Of a DNA stretch of 55,708 nt, positions 1 through 8,529 are shown one piece after another; within the stretch, counting starts at the first letter, position 1, and each line of letters begins with the position of its first letter. Made by a program: the position numbers and the translations under genes. Where the stretch lies: positions 1-55,708 of the forward strand of contig NZ_BDBY01000065.1 of the NCBI RefSeq assembly GCF_001613225.1, given 5' to 3'. Under the pieces are notes generated by a model. That model ran no database searches, was not told the DNA's origin, and saw only the letters and a program-made list of their open reading frames with translations. The DNA is from Nocardia pseudovaccinii NBRC 100343. GTDB lineage: Bacteria; Actinomycetota; Actinomycetes; Mycobacteriales; Mycobacteriaceae.

Positions 1-550
1 CGGCGAAGCCAGCCGATCCGATGGGACTCGACCCGACCGCGCCCCGTCCAAGGAAACTTGCCCTCGTCGCTTCACCCGCCCCATCGAAGCTCGAGCCCGT
101 TGCGCCACCTAGCTCAACAGAATTCCCCCCCGGCGCGCTAACCGCCCCGGCGGGAATCGATCCGGCGTCGCCTGACGTGGCCGAGCTCGCACCATCGGCA
201 CGCAATACATCCGACGCAGTTCGGATCCGGCCACCAGCCTTTCGCAGGGCGGAAAGGCCTTTCGCGTGGGCGCGTTCCGGATTCAGCAGCAGAGCGGACA
301 CGGCGACGCCGCGGCGACGCAGCATTGATCCGGCCCAGAGCACGTCGCCGCCGTTATCGCCGGAGCCAACGAGCAGCAGCACCGACCTGCCCGCGATGCC
401 GCCGGTCCGCGCACGCAACTCGCTCGCGACCACCGTCGCCAATCCGTAGGCCGCCCGATGCATGGGCATGCCCTCGGGGACACGGGTGAACAGCTCGGCC
501 TCGGCCGCGCGCACTTCATCAGCGGTGAAATAGCCTCGCTGGCTGGACAT
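1..550 (-). CDS. nnr: NAD(P)H-hydrate epimerase (YjeF N-terminal domain), 3' end outside window
   Basis: This family epimerizes the R and S forms of damaged, hydrated NAD(P)H so they can be repaired; many bacterial members are fused to the ADP-dependent dehydratase. The reading frame starts at an ATG at 550 and is open to the left edge, so about 183 residues are visible. The N-terminus (MSSQRGYFTADEVRAAE) and the glycine motif GSGDNGGD are typical of the YjeF N-domain. After about residue 110 there is a Gly/Ala/Ser-rich stretch (positions about 2-200) with no strong family pattern, which looks like an inserted low-complexity segment. It is divergent from the cupredoxin gene. In M. tuberculosis nnr also lies close to glmS, which supports the call. 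Whether the dehydratase domain follows cannot be seen. Confidence 0.85.
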   Translation of the reverse strand, partial: MSSQRGYFTADEVRAAEAELFTRVPEGMPMHRAAYGLATVVASELRARTGGIAGRSVLLLVGSGDNGGDVLWAGSMLRRRGVAVSALLLNPERAHAKGLSALRKAGGRIRTASDVLRADGASSATSGDAGSIPAGAVSAPGGNSVELGGATGSSFDGAGEATRASFLGRGAVGSSPIGSAGFA

Positions 551-670
551 GGACGCTCGCCTCCACTGTGTCGATCGGGCACTGCGGTTCCGCTCGTCCG
601 GGATACGCCGGAGCGGCAACACCATGGTGCCGCGCGGGCCCGCACCGTCAGCAGACTACGCTTGGCCGTC

Positions 671-1093
671 ATGCCGATGGTGCGCCGCGCGATGTCCACC
701 CGGATCGCAACCGGATTCGTCCTGGCCGCGACACTACTGCTGGCGGGCTGCGGTTCCAGCGATACGAGCTCGACCGCCGCGTCGACCACCGCGAAGGCAG
801 GCCAGCCGACGACCACCAAGTCCGGCGATTCGAAACCCGCCGCCGTCACCGTCGAAGTCACGGATATGAAGTTCTCGCCCGCCGAGGTCACCGTCAAGGT
901 CGGCGAGACCGTGACCTGGAAATTCAAGGACTCCGTTCCGCACACCGTCCAGGGCATCGGCGATAAGGCCATGGGCATCAACAGCCCGATCTTCGACAAA
1001 GGCGAATGGAGCTACACCTTCTTCGCCCCCGGCACCTACCGCTACCTGTGCTCCCTGCACCCCCAGATGCGCGGCACCGTCACCGTCGAATAG
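671..1093 (+). CDS. Cupredoxin-domain lipoprotein (plastocyanin-like, type 1 copper site)
   Basis: The 140-residue product is a small exported electron-transfer or copper-binding protein. A signal peptide ends in the lipobox LLAGC (Cys27 from this start), so it should be lipid-anchored outside the membrane. A Ser/Thr-rich linker follows, then one cupredoxin domain. The type 1 copper ligands are visible: His in VPHTVQG, and Cys, His and Met in CSLHPQM. The start is uncertain. ATG 671 gives a positively charged n-region, while ATG 692 would give a shorter signal, and neither has a clear ribosome binding site. It is divergent from nnr. The redox partner cannot be told from the context. Confidence 0.85.
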   Translation: MPMVRRAMSTRIATGFVLAATLLLAGCGSSDTSSTAASTTAKAGQPTTTKSGDSKPAAVTVEVTDMKFSPAEVTVKVGETVTWKFKDSVPHTVQGIGDKAMGINSPIFDKGEWSYTFFAPGTYRYLCSLHPQMRGTVTVE

Positions 1094-1116
1094 CGGTGCG
1101 ACGGCATTCGCCGATC

Positions 1117-1469
1117 CACCAGACCCGGGTATCCCGCAAGCGCATGCTGCTCATCAGCCTGTTGCTGCTGGTCGCTGGCAACGTATTGTCTGCGCTCACA
1201 CCGACTTTCGGCTTCATGCTGCCCGGACGTATCGTCGCCCCGCTCGCGCACGGCGCCTTCTTCGGCATCGGATCGGTGGTCGCCGGAAATCTGGTCGGCC
1301 CGGATCGCAAGGCCGGAGCGATCGCCATGATGTTCACCGGACTGACCGTCGCGACCATCGTCGGCGTGCCGCTGGCACTCTGCTCGGCCAGCAGTTCGGT
1401 TGGCGGCTCACCTTCCTGCTCGTCGCCTCGGTAGGGCTGGCCGGTCTCGTCGGCGTCGCCGCGCGATAG
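1117..1469 (+). pseudogene. Relic of an MFS drug-efflux transporter
   Basis: The translation from about 1117 matches the second to fourth membrane segments of an arabinose-efflux-type MFS permease: a VSRKR loop, a LTPTFG motif, then AHGAFFGIGSVVA and AIAMMFTGLTVA. The match continues into VPL at about 1372. There the frame shifts by one missing base, and the expected continuation (LGQQFGWRLTFLLVA) is read in the next frame until a stop at 1467-1469. The first transmembrane segment, any start codon and the whole C-terminal two thirds are absent. It is therefore a degraded fragment and not a functional gene. It lies directly behind the cupredoxin gene and converges on glmS. Positions 1470-1608 hold nothing else I recognise. 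Confidence 0.7.
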
Positions 1470-1608
1470 ATCTACCAAGCTGCCCTGCCGAACAAGCCAC
1501 GCGAGCTCTCTCCACCGAGCGCCACCTAGGCTCCGGCACCAGTGAAGTCTGCACGCAAGCTCGCGCGAGAGCTGGGCCGGTCGGGCGGAGGGATAGATCG
1601 ACCAGGCG

Positions 1609-3489
1609 CTATTCGACGGTGACGGACTTGGCCAGGTTGCGGGGCTTGTCGATGTCGTAGCCGCGCGCCTGAGCCACCTCGGCGGCGAAGATCTGCAGCG
1701 GAACGGTCGACAGCAAGGGCTGGAAAAGCGTTGGCGCCGAAGGGATCTCGATGAGATCGTCGGCGAACGGGCGCACCGTGTCGTCGCCCTCCTCGGCGAT
1801 CACGATGGTGCGGGCGCCGCGGGCCTGGATCTCACGGATATTGCTCAGCAGCTTCGAGTGCAGTACCGCGCGTCCCTTGGGTGAGGGCATGACGACGATC
1901 ACCGGCAGCCCCTCCTCGATCAGCGCGATCGGGCCGTGCTTGAGCTCACCCGCCGCGAATCCCTCGGCGTGCATGTACGCGAGTTCCTTGAGCTTGAGCG
2001 CACCCTCCAGCGCCACCGGATAGCCGACGTGGCGGCCGAGGAACAGCACGGTCGGCACGTGCGCCAGTTCCCTGGCGATCGCGCGCACCTGCGGCGCGGT
2101 CTCCAGTACCTGCTGCACCAGGTGCGGCATGGCCTCGAGTTCGGCGAACTCGCGGGCCACCTCATCCGGATACTTGGTGCCGCGCGCCTGCGCCAGGGCC
2201 AGCCCGACCAGATAGTTCGCGGCCACCTGCGCCAGGAACGCCTTGGTGGACGCGACACCGATCTCCGGTCCGGTCCTGGTGTAGAGCACCGCATCGGACT
2301 CGCGCGGAATCTGTGCGCCATTGGTATTGCAGATGGCGAGCACGCGCGCCTTCTGCTCCTTCGCGTGCCGCACCGCCTCGAGCGTGTCGGCGGTCTCACC
2401 CGACTGCGAGATCGCCACCACCAGCGTGGACCGGTCCAAAACCGGGTCGCGATAACGGAATTCGCTGGCCAGCTCGACCTCGACGGGCAGCCGGGTCCAG
2501 TGCTCGATCGCGTACTTGGCCAACAGTCCGGCGTGATAGGAACTGCCGCAGGCGACGACGAATACCTTGTCGAAGTCGCGCAGTTCCTGATCGGCGAGGC
2601 GCTGCTCGTCCAGCACGATCCGGCCACCGGCCTCGTCGTGAGTGAAGTGGCCGATCAGCGTGTCGGCGACACCGGCGGGCTGTTCCTCGATCTCCTTCAG
2701 CATGAAGAAGTCGTGCCCGCCCTTCTCGGCGGCGGCCAGATCCCAGTCGATGGTGAACGGGCGAGTACGCGCCGATCCGTCATTGCCCGCGAAGTCGGTA
2801 ACCGTGTAGGTGTCGGCGGTGATCACGACGGCCTGGTCCTGGCCGAGTTCGACGGCCTCGCGGGTGTGCTCGATGAATGCGGTGACATCGGAGGCGATGA
2901 ACATCTCGCCCTTGCCGACACCGACGACCAGCGGCGTCGAGCGGCGCGCGGCGACAATGACGTCCGGATGGTCGGCATGGGTGAAGACCAGCGTGAACGC
3001 ACCCTCCAACCGGCGCAGCACGGCCAGCGCGCTTGCCGCGAAATCACCCGCGGTGGGGCCTTCGGCGTACGCGCGCGCCACCAGGTGCACGGCGACCTCG
3101 GTGTCGGTGTCACTGCTCAGCTCGACGCCGACGTCTTCTAGCTCCCGGCGCAGCGGGGCGAAGTTCTCGATGATGCCGTTGTGCACCACGGCCACCTTGT
3201 TGGTGATGTCGCGGTGCGGATGGGCGTTGCGGTCGGTCGGCGCGCCGTGGGTGGCCCAGCGAGTGTGTCCCATGCCGGTGGTGCCCGCGAACTGGTCGGC
3301 CCCCACTTCGGCGAGTTCGGCCTCGAGATTGGCCAGTTTGCCCGCCTTGCGTTCCACCGCCAACACGCCCGTGCCATCCAGGATCGCGACGCCCGCGGAG
3401 TCGTATCCTCGATATTCCATGCGGCGCAACGCGTCAACGACAACGCCGAGAGCGTCCCGGTACCCGACGTACCCCACGATTCCGCACAT
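1609..3489 (-). CDS. glmS: Glutamine--fructose-6-phosphate aminotransferase (isomerizing)
   Basis: GlmS makes glucosamine-6-phosphate from fructose-6-phosphate and glutamine, the first step towards UDP-GlcNAc for peptidoglycan. The 626-residue protein has full family length. Cys2 of MCGIVGYVG is the glutaminase nucleophile, and the N-terminal glutamine amidotransferase domain covers roughly residues 1-230. Two SIS sugar-isomerase domains follow (about 300-430 and 470-600), with the motifs CGSSYHAG and SQSGETADT. The C-terminus ends in the conserved DKPRNLAKSVTVE tail that carries the catalytic loop. The gene is divergent from the hydrolase at 3526. GlmM, the next enzyme in the same pathway, is encoded about 10.5 kb away on the same strand. 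No glmS ribozyme is seen upstream, as expected for an actinobacterium. Confidence 0.97.
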   Translation of the reverse strand: MCGIVGYVGYRDALGVVVDALRRMEYRGYDSAGVAILDGTGVLAVERKAGKLANLEAELAEVGADQFAGTTGMGHTRWATHGAPTDRNAHPHRDITNKVAVVHNGIIENFAPLRRELEDVGVELSSDTDTEVAVHLVARAYAEGPTAGDFAASALAVLRRLEGAFTLVFTHADHPDVIVAARRSTPLVVGVGKGEMFIASDVTAFIEHTREAVELGQDQAVVITADTYTVTDFAGNDGSARTRPFTIDWDLAAAEKGGHDFFMLKEIEEQPAGVADTLIGHFTHDEAGGRIVLDEQRLADQELRDFDKVFVVACGSSYHAGLLAKYAIEHWTRLPVEVELASEFRYRDPVLDRSTLVVAISQSGETADTLEAVRHAKEQKARVLAICNTNGAQIPRESDAVLYTRTGPEIGVASTKAFLAQVAANYLVGLALAQARGTKYPDEVAREFAELEAMPHLVQQVLETAPQVRAIARELAHVPTVLFLGRHVGYPVALEGALKLKELAYMHAEGFAAGELKHGPIALIEEGLPVIVVMPSPKGRAVLHSKLLSNIREIQARGARTIVIAEEGDDTVRPFADDLIEIPSAPTLFQPLLSTVPLQIFAAEVAQARGYDIDKPRNLAKSVTVE

Positions 3490-3525
3490 GGCTCACCAGA
3501 GTACTTATCGGATAACGTTCACGTC

Positions 3526-4383
3526 GTGTCGGCGTCTGTGAAATCACTCCTGAGCACCCTGACCAGCCGGGGACCCCACCGCGTACTGCGTGGCAATCTC
3601 GCCATCGCCGGTCAGCCCGGCGTGGTGTTCACCCCGGAGTCCGGACTGAATCTACCCGCGGTCGCATTCGGCCACGGCTGGCTGACCGGCGCCGCCAACT
3701 ATCGCGCCACGCTCGAACACCTGGCGTCCTGGGGTTTTGTGGCCGCGGCCCCGGATACCGAGCGCGGGCCGATTCCGTCACACCTCGGATTGGCCACCGA
3801 TCTGCTCACCACGCTCGATATCTGCACCAGCGTCCGGCTCGGTGACGGTGCGATCAGCGTGCATCCGGACCGGATGGCACTGGCCGGGCACGGCATGGGC
3901 GCGGGCGCCGCGGTGATCGCCGCCGGACAGCGTCGCGTCGCCGCGGTTGCCGCCCTCTATCCAGCGCCGACCGCGCCGTCCGCCGAGACCATCGCACCGG
4001 ATATCGACACACCCGCGTTGGTGTTGGCGGGGGCGACCGATATCGAATCGGTCAGCTCGAATGCGATCCCGCTGACCGCCGCGTGGGCCGGGCCGGTGGT
4101 GCTGCGGGCGGTCGACGGGGCGTCGCACAACGGCATTGTCGAAGGGCGTCGCGCGCTGGCGGCGTTGGGGGTAGGCAAACACGAAGCCAAGACCGCGCGG
4201 ACGACGCGGGCGCTGCTCACCGGTTTTCTGCTGCACAAACTGTTGCGCGATAAGACATACGCGGCGTTTTCCGATCCGGAAGCGGTAATCCCGCACGCCA
4301 CGGTCGTCGATCCGGAAGCGCCGCGCGAAGAGGAGAAGCCGAAGCTCTCGGTCATGCAACTCGCGCAGTTGTTGCGCAAGTGA
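3526..4383 (+). CDS. Alpha/beta hydrolase (dienelactone hydrolase-like)
   Basis: The product of about 285 residues has an alpha/beta hydrolase fold of the cutinase/dienelactone hydrolase kind. The strand and loop HPDRMALAGHGMGAGAAV carries a nucleophile elbow of the form GHGMG, in which the usual nucleophilic Ser or Cys is replaced by His. That raises doubt about classic hydrolase catalysis. An AFGHGW oxyanion-type loop lies near residue 47. The C-terminus (KLSVMQLAQLLRK) is a charged amphipathic tail. The start is GTG 3526 or GTG 3538, in the short gap divergent from glmS. It converges on the TetR gene with no gap. The substrate is unknown. Confidence 0.75.
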   Translation: MSASVKSLLSTLTSRGPHRVLRGNLAIAGQPGVVFTPESGLNLPAVAFGHGWLTGAANYRATLEHLASWGFVAAAPDTERGPIPSHLGLATDLLTTLDICTSVRLGDGAISVHPDRMALAGHGMGAGAAVIAAGQRRVAAVAALYPAPTAPSAETIAPDIDTPALVLAGATDIESVSSNAIPLTAAWAGPVVLRAVDGASHNGIVEGRRALAALGVGKHEAKTARTTRALLTGFLLHKLLRDKTYAAFSDPEAVIPHATVVDPEAPREEEKPKLSVMQLAQLLRK

Positions 4384-4944
4384 TCATGGCCGGAGACCGT
4401 CGAGCGCGAGTTCAATGAACCGCCGCCAATCGCCGAATCCGTCGCGGCTGATCGTGGCGACCGCGCCGACGATCATATAGAGGTCGGCGACGGTCGCATC
4501 CGCGCGAATACTGCCGTCGCCTCGCCCCCTGGCCAGCAGTTCCGCGCCGAGTTCGGCCAGGTCGTCGCGTACCGTACCGCGCGGTTCGGTGTCGCCGAGC
4601 ATCGACTCGATGGTGCCGGACAGTGCACGCCCCTGCTCGTGCACTTCGGCGACGTGGCTGAGGAAACCGGCCAGTGCCTGCCGCGTATCCGGATTCGGCA
4701 GGCAGGTGCGGCGCACATGCTCGAGAATCCCGGCGAAACGCTGCTCGGCAGCCGCCTCGATCAGGGCGCGGCGAGTCGGGAAATGGCGATAGATGGTGCC
4801 GACCCCGACCCCGGCCGCGCGGGCCACATCGGCCATCTGCACTTCGTCACCGCGTTCGGCGAACAGTGCCGTCGCGGTTGCGAGGACCTGGTCGCGATTG
4901 CGGGCGGCGTCGGTGCGGAGTTTGCGGGTGTTCGGGTCGGTCAT
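4384..4944 (-). CDS. TetR-family transcriptional regulator
   Basis: The 186-residue protein has the N-terminal TetR DNA-binding domain: a helix (RDQVLATATALFAERG), then the helix-turn-helix with MADVARAAGVGVGTIYRHF, the family signature. The C-terminal ligand domain is helical and of normal length. It sits 26 bases downstream of the small membrane-protein gene on the same strand, so the two are probably co-transcribed. The repeat at 5450-5479 in front of that pair is a candidate operator. The inducer is unknown. Confidence 0.9.
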   Translation of the reverse strand: MTDPNTRKLRTDAARNRDQVLATATALFAERGDEVQMADVARAAGVGVGTIYRHFPTRRALIEAAAEQRFAGILEHVRRTCLPNPDTRQALAGFLSHVAEVHEQGRALSGTIESMLGDTEPRGTVRDDLAELGAELLARGRGDGSIRADATVADLYMIVGAVATISRDGFGDWRRFIELALDGLRP

Positions 4945-4970
4945 CTATCTCCCTGTCTGCCGGTCGTAGG

Positions 4971-5420
4971 TTAGACCCGGATCGGTGCGCGGGTGCGCTC
5001 GACGACGATCGCCACCGCCAAGGCGATCAGCATCACCAACGCGATGAACAGTTGCGGGTCCATGCCGATGACCCTGGCCGCTTCGGCGGCGTGCTCCGGA
5101 TCCTGGGCTGCGGTGCCGGGGAAGAGCAGCGCGCCGAACATGGCCAGCCAGGTGACCGATCCGAGTGCGGCAGCCAGATAGAACCGGGCGCGCAGGTTCC
5201 CCGTTCGCTGCCATAGGACCACCAGCCCGATCGCGCCGATGAGTGTGCCCATGCCGATGTATTGGGCGTCGTGGAATTTGGCATGTGGGGGCCAGGCCGG
5301 GTTGTGCAGGTGCAGGTCGGCTATGTCGGGGATGACCAGGTCGGCAAGGAGGGGGCCGATGAGGGTGTTGAGGAGGACGGCGCCGACGAGGATTCGCGGG
5401 AGGGTCCAGTGGGTGGTCAT
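4971..5420 (-). CDS. Small integral membrane protein (DUF6640-like)
   Basis: The 149-residue protein has four predicted transmembrane helices (about residues 8-30, 54-70, 82-104 and 124-142). A histidine-rich loop lies between the first two (DIADLHLHNPAWPPHAKFHD). It resembles the DUF6640 family of actinobacterial membrane proteins, whose function I do not know. The start ATG at 5420 has AGGA shortly upstream. It is the first gene of a two-gene unit with the TetR regulator, so it is probably that regulator's target. Confidence 0.7.
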   Translation of the reverse strand: MTTHWTLPRILVGAVLLNTLIGPLLADLVIPDIADLHLHNPAWPPHAKFHDAQYIGMGTLIGAIGLVVLWQRTGNLRARFYLAAALGSVTWLAMFGALLFPGTAAQDPEHAAEAARVIGMDPQLFIALVMLIALAVAIVVERTRAPIRV

Positions 5421-5449
5421 GAGGGTCCTATCGGTCAGTTGACGGAACC

Positions 5450-5479
5450 GGAATCCGATTCCGATTCCGATTCCGATTC
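5450..5479. promoter_or_regulatory. Candidate TetR operator: inverted plus direct hexamer repeats
   Basis: The hexamer GATTCC occurs three times in tandem from 5457, followed by a partial GATTC. It is preceded by its inverse GGAATC at 5450. Positions 5450-5462 form a 13-base palindrome with one central base. The element lies 30-60 bases before the start of the membrane-protein/TetR unit, where a repressor would block transcription. Assignment to the neighbouring TetR protein is inference. Confidence 0.5.
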
Positions 5480-5693
5480 AACCGTAGGGCTGCGCACTGC
5501 GGACTGTCAACGGGCCGTTGGCATTCCGGGTGGTTCGACTGGACTACGGGCCGTGGAGGACCAGTGGAACTCGGTTGTGCGGCGCTTGCACGGTGGTCGA
5601 CCGCTCGGTACGGTCGACCCAGCTGAATAGGGGGCGGGGAGCCGGTCCGGCCCTGTTCGATGTCATCGACATCCGGCGACCGGGGAGGACCAC

Positions 5694-6014
5694 ATGGTCG
5701 GCAGGGGGAAGCTCGTGGTTGGGTCCGTTTTCGTCAGTGAGCATTTCACCGAGCAGGGTGACCGGGATCTGGTCTCGGCAGAGACAATGGTCGCCTGCTG
5801 GCGGACGAAGGCCCAAGGCTCGGACAACAGCGTCTATGCGGTGATGGAGTCGCGTTACGAGGTCGTCGAAGACTTCCAGACCCTGTTCCGCGCTGTCCGC
5901 GAACGCATTACCGGTGTCGATACCGACCAGGCAGCACAGCACAAGGACTTGAAGGACAACCTGCCGCAGCAGGCCCCGGCGACGCCGAAGATCTTCTCCT
6001 GGCCGGGTCTGTAA
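5694..6014 (+). CDS. Small helical protein, possible T7SS-associated partner
   Basis: I do not recognise this 106-residue protein. After about residue 28 it appears as a helical hairpin. It has a Trp at position 36 (ACWRT, not followed by the WxG glycine) and a YxxxE pattern at Tyr55-Glu59. The start ATG 5694 has a good ribosome site (GGGGAGG) about six bases upstream. The gene ends 14 bases before the PPE-like gene, so they are probably one operon with espG. Its position ahead of a PPE-like gene is where a PE or WXG100 partner would be expected. An antisense frame over the same bases was rejected because it has no such start context. Confidence 0.6.
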   Translation: MVGRGKLVVGSVFVSEHFTEQGDRDLVSAETMVACWRTKAQGSDNSVYAVMESRYEVVEDFQTLFRAVRERITGVDTDQAAQHKDLKDNLPQQAPATPKIFSWPGL

Positions 6015-6028
6015 GGAAGGGCGATTCA

Positions 6029-7192
6029 ATGTCAGGCAATGAGCCCACGAGAATCCCCCCGCACGGGGAGAACGTATTCCATTGGGAACGTACCGAAATC
6101 GAGGAAGCCTTCAAACCGCTGGATCCGAAGAATGCCCACGGCGCGGCCATGACCTACTCCAACGTGGCCACCCAATGGGACCAGGGTCTGGAGACTTTCG
6201 CTCGATCCGTCCAGGGCTCGATCGCCGAAGCATGGGAAGGCTCGGCCGCAGATAAAGCCAAAGACGCGATCAACCGCTACGTCACCAGCGCTCACGAGCT
6301 GACGCCATTGATCACCCAGATGTCGAACGACATGGAAGCCGCCGCCGACGGAGTCCGCAACGTCGCCAACGGAATTCCGGAAGCCAACCACCACTCCTGG
6401 ACCGCGAACGTCTGGCCGCCTCGCGCCCACGAAGAAGAAAACACCAAGAACGAGGCGACCGCCGGAGCCCGCAACGCCATGCTCACCAACTACGTGAACA
6501 AATTCGCCGAGTTCGACGGACGAGTTCCCGTGCTGCCCACCGCACTCGACCCGACCAATCCACTGGACATCTCCGGGCCGATCAAATCCGGCGGCAACGA
6601 ACCGGGATCGTCCGGTCCCGGCGGGACCTCCGGGGGCCCGACGGGCGGCACCTCGACTGGCGGTGAGACCAAGGATGGGACCGAATCCGAGGGCAAGTCT
6701 CCCGAGGAGACCACGTCCACGGACACCAATCCGACAGATACCACCTCGAGCTCGACGAACCCGAGCAGCACGGCGTCGACGACACCGACCACGACGACAC
6801 CGAGCAACACAACCGCGACAACGTCGAGCACCGCGACAACCCCGAGTTCCACCCCCATCGGCACGGGTTCGCCGGGCTCGGCAGGCAGTTCCACCTCGAC
6901 GTCGCCGAGTCCCGGCCGCACCGTAGTCGGGACGCCCACCACAACTTCGACCAATCCCGCTGCGGCAGCGGCCACTACATCCACCTCGACCGGGCGCAGT
7001 GGAATGGGCATGGGCGGTATGGGCGCCGGCGCGGGCCGCGGCAAGTCCGATGAGGACAGCACCCACCAGATACCGGACTACCTCATCAACGCCGCCAATA
7101 CCGAAGAACTACTCGGTGAGATCGCGCGCACCCTCCCCGGCGGCGTAATCGGCGAAGATCCGGAATCCCCGCCCCCGTCGGCCCGCACCTGA
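6029..7192 (+). CDS. PPE-like/WXG-type secreted protein with Ser/Thr/Pro-rich tail
   Basis: The 387-residue protein is a probable type VII secretion substrate. Residues 1-175 form a helical domain with a WxG turn at Trp69-Glu70-Gly71 (AWEGSAAD) and a second conserved segment ending NVWPP near residue 128, as in PPE-family proteins. Residues about 195-330 are a low-complexity stretch of Ser, Thr, Pro and Gly. A Gly/Met-rich segment and a short acidic C-terminus follow. The start ATG 6029 has AAGGAAGG nine bases upstream. It is followed by espG, the chaperone gene for PPE proteins, which strongly supports the family call. No classical PE gene is next to it. Confidence 0.75.
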   Translation: MSGNEPTRIPPHGENVFHWERTEIEEAFKPLDPKNAHGAAMTYSNVATQWDQGLETFARSVQGSIAEAWEGSAADKAKDAINRYVTSAHELTPLITQMSNDMEAAADGVRNVANGIPEANHHSWTANVWPPRAHEEENTKNEATAGARNAMLTNYVNKFAEFDGRVPVLPTALDPTNPLDISGPIKSGGNEPGSSGPGGTSGGPTGGTSTGGETKDGTESEGKSPEETTSTDTNPTDTTSSSTNPSSTASTTPTTTTPSNTTATTSSTATTPSSTPIGTGSPGSAGSSTSTSPSPGRTVVGTPTTTSTNPAAAAATTSTSTGRSGMGMGGMGAGAGRGKSDEDSTHQIPDYLINAANTEELLGEIARTLPGGVIGEDPESPPPSART

Positions 7193-7329
7193 CCGCCGCA
7201 CAACACCCTCCGGCCGCGCTCGACGCAGGCCGGGATCGTCCATGCGGGCCAGCGCGGCTGTTGGTCAGAAACGCAAACGGACGCACGCACCCGTCACGAA
7301 CCACCCGCACGATCGATTGGAATCTCCAG

Positions 7330-8100
7330 ATGGCTGAATGGACTTGGGAGCCGGACGATTTCGCCGCACTGTGGTTCAGCCCCGCGAACGACCGCTTCCC
7401 CAATCCACTCCGCTTCACCAGCCGCTTCGCCTACCGTGACAACTTCGACACGCACCGGGTCACCATGCGCGAGCGCTACTCCGCCGACGAACTCGAGGAG
7501 ATCCAACTCGCCCTGCACACCCTTACCGCCTCGACTATTCGCATCCAGATCTTCGGCGGCACAACCCAACACAAGAACCCGGCAGGCGGCGTCCGCGTCT
7601 ACCGAATCGTCGGCGCCCGCACCGGCCCCCACGCCATGTCACTGGCCCAAGCCACCTTCGGCGACACCAATGGCCCCATCCGCTGCCGCCTGTTCCCCGT
7701 GGACCACCTCCCCGCCCAACTCACCAGCTCCCTTCCTCCCTGTGCCCCGGGCACCAACCCACCAGCCACCTTCCACCCCGACGACATCTACGGCCGCCCC
7801 AACAGCCACCTCGAGAGCGTCACCCGCAACTCTCCTCGCGAGCGCTACCAACGCCTCCTCAACCGCCCCGCCGACGGCGGCGGCTCCGCCCTGCTCCACA
7901 CCGGCCCCGCCAACAAACTCACCACCCCCCTGACCACCATCCAATGGCACGACATCACCAACGACGGCCGCTACACCGAACACCGCTCCCAGCACATAAC
8001 CGTCCGCCCCACCACCCCCACCGCCCTTACCACCCACTTCACCACCTGGATCGACCAAACAACCCAACGCCTCCGACAGGCCGAAGAAGACCGCTGGTAG
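7330..8100 (+). CDS. espG: ESX secretion-associated chaperone EspG
   Basis: EspG proteins are cytosolic chaperones that bind the tip of PPE proteins and keep PE-PPE pairs soluble before export. The 256-residue product has the family start WTWEPDDFAALWF and a basic DTHRVTMRERY segment. A middle section carries GGVRVYRIVGARTGPHAM. The C-terminus is helical (TTHFTTWIDQTTQRLRQAEE). I chose ATG 7330 because upstream codons do not fit the family. The 137 bases before it hold no other gene. It follows the PPE-like gene and converges on the coiled-coil gene at 8114. EspG is normally found at ESX-1, -2, -3 and -5 loci and is not usual for ESX-4. Confidence 0.8.
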   Translation: MAEWTWEPDDFAALWFSPANDRFPNPLRFTSRFAYRDNFDTHRVTMRERYSADELEEIQLALHTLTASTIRIQIFGGTTQHKNPAGGVRVYRIVGARTGPHAMSLAQATFGDTNGPIRCRLFPVDHLPAQLTSSLPPCAPGTNPPATFHPDDIYGRPNSHLESVTRNSPRERYQRLLNRPADGGGSALLHTGPANKLTTPLTTIQWHDITNDGRYTEHRSQHITVRPTTPTALTTHFTTWIDQTTQRLRQAEEDRW

Positions 8101-8113
8101 ACCCCGGCAATCC

Positions 8114-8500
8114 TCAGATCAACCAGCTCTTGCGGCGGTAGTACTCGGACTCAGGGTCGTCATCCTCGTCGATCGGTGTGACGACATCGTGAGCTTTGCG
8201 GGCTGCGATCGACCGTGCGATCGCCTCGCGCTGCTCCCGTGCCTCGGCGGCGAGGCGTTCCTGCTCGGCACGAGCCTCGGTCTCGCGACGTTCTCGCTCG
8301 TCCGCCTCCGCCTGTGCCTTCTCCAACTCCTCAGCGCGTTCTTCCCAGAACGTGCGCATTTCTTCGTTCATTTGTTCAACGAAGTCGCGTCCCCGCTCTG
8401 CACTTCGCTGCTCGATCTCTACGAGTTCCTCGCGCAGCATCCGAGACCGGCGGTCGTGCTCTTCGAATATCCGCTCGATCTCTTCCGAGTAGTTCGTCAT
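8114..8500 (-). CDS. Highly charged coiled-coil protein in T7SS substrate operon
   Basis: The 128-residue protein is an almost unbroken charged helix. Residues about 5-95 are rich in Glu, Arg and Ala with heptad spacing (for example AEADERERRETEARAEQE), so a coiled coil is likely. The tail PIDEDDDPESEYYRRKSWLI is acidic and ends in a hydrophobic tip. The start ATG 8500 has GGAGGTG upstream. It is the third gene of a unit with the two upstream T7SS-like genes. I do not recognise the family; an EspG-independent chaperone or scaffold role would be a guess. Confidence 0.7.
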   Translation of the reverse strand: MTNYSEEIERIFEEHDRRSRMLREELVEIEQRSAERGRDFVEQMNEEMRTFWEERAEELEKAQAEADERERRETEARAEQERLAAEAREQREAIARSIAARKAHDVVTPIDEDDDPESEYYRRKSWLI

Positions 8501-8529
8501 CGTGCACCTCCACTGATCGCATCCACTTG

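Noticed and set aside
5544..6029. Minus-strand frame of 161 codons over the small helical gene
   Set aside because: It has no ribosome site and covers the promoter of the plus-strand unit; the plus frame has a strong site and operon spacing.
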